Source of the DNA: Saprospiraceae bacterium
GTDB taxonomy: Bacteria; Bacteroidota; Bacteroidia; Bacteroidales; JAIPBB01
Length of the DNA stretch: 9,045 nucleotides
Assembly: GCA_021739805.1 (NCBI GenBank)
Contig: JAIPBB010000217.1
Location: 1-9,045 of the forward strand
Reading direction: 5' to 3'
In this document: in pieces, positions 6,401 through 9,045 of the stretch
How positions within the stretch are numbered: the stretch's first letter is position 1
Layout of the letters: each line of letters begins with the position of its first letter
Position numbers and translations under genes: made by a program
Notes under the pieces: model-generated
Seen by the model: the letters and a program-made list of their open reading frames with translations, nothing else
Database searches by the model: none
What the model was told of the DNA's origin: nothing

Positions 6401-7747
6401 ATGGCAAACAGAACTTTAATAAAAAATGCAAATATTGTAAATGAAGGAGAAATAATCTTGTCAAATGTTTTAATTGAAGACGACAGGATTGTAAGAATAT
6501 TTAACGATTGCTGTGATGAAAGCCTTAGTGATGCTAAAGTAATTAATGCAAATGGCAAATATCTTTTTCCCGGAATTATTGATGATCAGGTTCATTTTAG
6601 AGACCCGGGGCTTACTCATAAAGGGGATATTTATACTGAAAGTAAGGCAGCAATTGCCGGAGGAATTACTTCATTCATGGAAATGCCTAACACCATTCCA
6701 AACACCTTAACACAGGATTTGCTTGAAGAAAAATATGAAAATGCCGCTAAAAAGTCTCTTGCTAATTTTTCATTTTATATGGGTGCATCAAATGACAATA
6801 TTGACGAAGTTCTTAAAACAAATCCCAAAAATGTTTGTGGTATAAAAGTGTTTATGGGGTCTTCAACCGGAAATATGCTTGTTGACAATCCAAAAACTTT
6901 AGATGAAATTTTTAAAAATTCAAAATCCTTAATTGCAGTTCATTGCGAAGATGAAGACACTATTCAAACTAATATAAAAGAGTTTAAAGAAAAATATGGC
7001 GATGATGTTCCTTTTTCTGCCCATCCATTAATCAGAAGCGAAGAAGCTTGTTATAAATCATCAAGTTTGGCGGTTGAAATAGCAAAAAAGTATAATACAA
7101 GGCTTCATATTCTTCATTTAACAACTGCAAAAGAAATGGAGTTGTTTGACAATACAACAAATTTAGTTGATAAAAGAATTACTGCTGAAGTTTGTGTTCA
7201 TCATTTGTGGTTCGACGAAAGTGATTATGAAGAAAAAGCTGCTTTAATAAAATGGAATCCTTCGATAAAAACAAAAAAAGATAAAGAAGCTTTATTTGAT
7301 GCTTTGTTAAACAATAAAATTGATGTCGTAGCAACTGACCATGCCCCTCACCTACTTGAAGAAAAGCAAAAGTCTTATTTCAAAGCGTCTGCTGGTGGTC
7401 CTTTGGTTCAACATTCGCTGCCATTAATGCTGGAGTTTTATCATCAGAAAAAAATTAGTTTGGAAAGAATTGTTGAAAAAATGTGCCATGCTCCTGCCGA
7501 ATGTTTTAAAGTTAAAGAAAGAGGTTTTATTAAAGAAGGATATTTTGCCGACCTTGTAATTGTTGATTTAAACTCTCCATGGATAACTGACAAATCAAAT
7601 ATTTTATACAAATGCAATTGGTCACCTTTCGAAGGAATGACCTTTAATTCGAAAATAACACATACTTTTGTAAACGGAAATTTAGTTTATAATAATGGTG
7701 ATTTTGATAAGTCACAAATGGGCAAAAGACTATTATTTGATTATTAA
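6401..7747 (+). CDS. pyrC: Dihydroorotase (class I, amidohydrolase superfamily)
   Basis: The 448-residue enzyme interconverts carbamoyl-aspartate and dihydroorotate in de novo pyrimidine synthesis. Visible motifs, numbered from the ATG, are DDQVHFRDPG around Q63-H65 and R67, GGITSFMEMPNT, and GIKVFMGSSTGNM with Lys149, the possible bridging carbamylated lysine. Further metal ligands are His181 (AVHCED), His239 (LHILH) and Asp313 (ATDHAPH). The usual first-strand HxH metal motif reads Q-V-H here; from memory this DDQVHF form is common in Bacteroidota dihydroorotases, so it need not mean loss of activity. A TTG at 6353 is in frame but lies beside the terminator stem, with the added codons inside the hairpin; the ATG at 6401 gives the expected MANRTLIKNANIVNEG start. 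The next gene begins 15 bp after its stop. Confidence 0.93.
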   Translation: MANRTLIKNANIVNEGEIILSNVLIEDDRIVRIFNDCCDESLSDAKVINANGKYLFPGIIDDQVHFRDPGLTHKGDIYTESKAAIAGGITSFMEMPNTIPNTLTQDLLEEKYENAAKKSLANFSFYMGASNDNIDEVLKTNPKNVCGIKVFMGSSTGNMLVDNPKTLDEIFKNSKSLIAVHCEDEDTIQTNIKEFKEKYGDDVPFSAHPLIRSEEACYKSSSLAVEIAKKYNTRLHILHLTTAKEMELFDNTTNLVDKRITAEVCVHHLWFDESDYEEKAALIKWNPSIKTKKDKEALFDALLNNKIDVVATDHAPHLLEEKQKSYFKASAGGPLVQHSLPLMLEFYHQKKISLERIVEKMCHAPAECFKVKERGFIKEGYFADLVIVDLNSPWITDKSNILYKCNWSPFEGMTFNSKITHTFVNGNLVYNNGDFDKSQMGKRLLFDY

Positions 7748-7762
7748 AACAATGTAATCTTA

Positions 7763-8836
7763 ATGAAAAAAATTCTATCTGGCATTTTTGCTCTACTTGT
7801 TTTTGTTCAGTTATTTGGACAAATACCACCGGGTTATTACAACACTGCACAAGGATTAACAGGTGTACAACTGAAAGCAGCTCTTCATAATGTAATCGAT
7901 AGCCACACTGTGGTTTCCTATAGCTCATTGTGGACACATATGCAAGTTACAGACAAAAAGCCAAATAATAAAGTTTGGGATATGTATTCTGACATCCCCG
8001 GCGGAACACTACCATATCAGTTTACTTTCGTTACCGACCAATGTGGAAATTATTCACAGGAAGGCGATTGCTATAATAGAGAACACTCATGGCCTAAGAG
8101 TTGGTTTAATGATGGCTCTCCTATGTACACTGACATGTTTCATCTTTACCCAACCGATGGTTATGTAAACGGGCAAAGAGGAAACTATCCGTTTGGAGAA
8201 ACTTCAAGCCCAACATGGACATCTTTAAATGGCAGCAAAAAAGGTAATTGCGACAGCCAGCTTGGTTATACCGGAATTGTTTTTGAGCCTATTGATGACT
8301 ATAAAGGCGATTTTGCCAGAACTTATTTTTATATGTCAACAAGGTATTATAATGAAGATAGCGGATGGGCAAATAACGATATGGTAAATGGTGCAGAAAT
8401 TAAACCCTGGGCTTTAATTATGCTGTTACAATGGCATTTAGACGATACTGTGAGCATTAAAGAAATTGATAGAAATAATGCTGTATATGGAATTCAAGGA
8501 AACAGAAATCCATTTATCGACCATCCCGAATATGCCGGACAAATTTGGGGAACACCTTCAAATGTGAATTTAACAAAAAACGAAATTTTATCAATAAATT
8601 TGTATCCAAACCCCGTAAAAGACTTTTGTAAAGTTGAAATTATAGGTGGAAATGCAAATAATAATTTTGATATTTTATTATATAATTCTATTGGAAAACA
8701 AATCAATATTGAAACCTCTTTTCGAAATAGTGAAGTGGAAATCAGTACAAAAAATTTACCATGCGGAATATATCTTTTGTTTATAAGAGACAATGAAAAT
8801 AACACCCAAACTATAAAGAAACTAATTGTACAATAA
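7763..8836 (+). CDS. Secreted endonuclease I family nuclease with T9SS type A C-terminal sorting domain
   Basis: The 357-residue protein has three parts. A Sec signal peptide covers about 1-20 (KK, hydrophobic core, cleavage near LFGQ-IPP). An endonuclease I (His-Me finger) domain spans about 25-263, with NREHSWPKSWF (106-115, likely general-base His108), MFHLYPTD (125-132), the Asn-Arg-rich VNGQRGNYPFG (135-145) and GDFARTYFYMSTRY (182-195). A T9SS sorting tail covers about 276-357, with YPNP (281-284), GIYLLFI and a terminal KKLIVQ. Cys94, Cys103 and Cys163 could form a disulfide outside the cell. It should cross the inner membrane by Sec, leave through the T9SS and degrade external DNA or RNA. 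It sits 15 bp after pyrC and 11 bp before a queD-like gene. Family assignment is strong; substrate preference is not visible. Confidence 0.93.
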   Translation: MKKILSGIFALLVFVQLFGQIPPGYYNTAQGLTGVQLKAALHNVIDSHTVVSYSSLWTHMQVTDKKPNNKVWDMYSDIPGGTLPYQFTFVTDQCGNYSQEGDCYNREHSWPKSWFNDGSPMYTDMFHLYPTDGYVNGQRGNYPFGETSSPTWTSLNGSKKGNCDSQLGYTGIVFEPIDDYKGDFARTYFYMSTRYYNEDSGWANNDMVNGAEIKPWALIMLLQWHLDDTVSIKEIDRNNAVYGIQGNRNPFIDHPEYAGQIWGTPSNVNLTKNEILSINLYPNPVKDFCKVEIIGGNANNNFDILLYNSIGKQINIETSFRNSEVEISTKNLPCGIYLLFIRDNENNTQTIKKLIVQ

Positions 8837-8847
8837 ATACTACCAAA

Positions 8848-9045
8848 ATGAGCAACATAAGACTAACAAAGGAATTCAAATTTGAAATGGCTCATGTCCT
8901 TTTAGGTTATGACGGACCTTGTAAAAATATTCACGGTCATTCTTATGGACTTGATGTAACTGTAATTGGTTCTCCTGACAACAATACTGATTCAGCTAAG
9001 CTGGGTATGGTGATTGATTTCGGTGATTTAAAAAAGATAGTAAGA
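8848..9045 (+). CDS. queD: 6-carboxytetrahydropterin synthase (QueD/PTPS family), 3' end cut by window edge
   Basis: The first 66 codons are present. The product has the tunnelling-fold PTPS signature: FEMAH with zinc ligand His16, then CKNIHGHSYGL with catalytic-type Cys25 and zinc ligands His29 and His31. A central VIDFGDLKKIV motif (55-65) follows. QueD makes 6-carboxytetrahydropterin from dihydroneopterin triphosphate, an early step towards queuosine and other 7-deazaguanines. The related 6-pyruvoyl-tetrahydropterin synthase is an alternative; the Cys plus short spacing favour QueD. The ATG follows the endonuclease stop by 11 bp, suggesting one transcript. The gene continues past 9045. 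Confidence 0.85.
   Translation, partial: MSNIRLTKEFKFEMAHVLLGYDGPCKNIHGHSYGLDVTVIGSPDNNTDSAKLGMVIDFGDLKKIVR

Noticed and set aside
7644..7937. Minus-strand open frames overlapping pyrC and the nuclease (also 8494-8805)
   Set aside because: They are antisense to well-supported genes and have no family motifs or sensible context.
1..9045. CRISPR array, transposon ends, phage or defence island
   Set aside because: No regularly spaced repeats, transposase motifs or toxin-antitoxin-like pairs were seen; the only direct repeat noticed is the 24-bp duplication in the PAS gene.

Overview
The window looks like chromosomal DNA from a gliding-type or T9SS-bearing member of the Bacteroidota. Three things point there: strongly A+T-rich sequence, the gliding pair gldE-gldD, and a secreted nuclease with a type IX secretion (T9SS) C-terminal sorting domain. 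TAnnTTTG-like -7 boxes and the absence of Shine-Dalgarno sequences fit as well. The genus cannot be named from this sequence. No rRNA, tRNA, CRISPR array, insertion sequence or phage gene was seen. Coding density is high, and the longest gap without a gene is about 210 bp.

Left part (1-3400), signalling block. A stand-alone response-regulator receiver domain (minus strand) is divergent from a complete NtrC-type sigma-54 activator (receiver, AAA+, Fis-like HTH; plus strand). Their shared 210-bp spacer holds a 16-bp imperfect palindrome. It also holds a sequence resembling a sigma-54 -24/-12 promoter pointing at the small regulator, although the same bases also form a TAnnTTTG box. Converging on the activator, with only 4 bp between stops, is a six-helix membrane protein with two PAS domains and no kinase or other output domain. 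No histidine kinase is present in the window, so the phosphodonor must be encoded elsewhere.

Middle part (3400-6390), cell-envelope block. gldE (DUF21/CBS/CorC-like membrane protein) and gldD (lipoprotein) overlap by 8 bp and are surely one transcription unit. A GT2 polyprenol-phosphate mannosyltransferase-like enzyme follows. It ends at a clear intrinsic terminator.

Right part (6390-9045), nucleotide and secretion block. A dihydroorotase (pyrC), a secreted endonuclease I with a T9SS tail and the start of a QueD-like 6-carboxytetrahydropterin synthase lie head to tail with gaps of 15 and 11 bp, so they are probably co-transcribed. gldD (T9SS/gliding) and the T9SS-targeted nuclease are functionally connected: the nuclease should need the T9SS to leave the cell. 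The best leads are the local sigma-54 circuit, the output-less PAS protein with its fresh 24-bp duplication, and the Gln in the usual HxH metal motif of the dihydroorotase. I see no convincing wholly new system.
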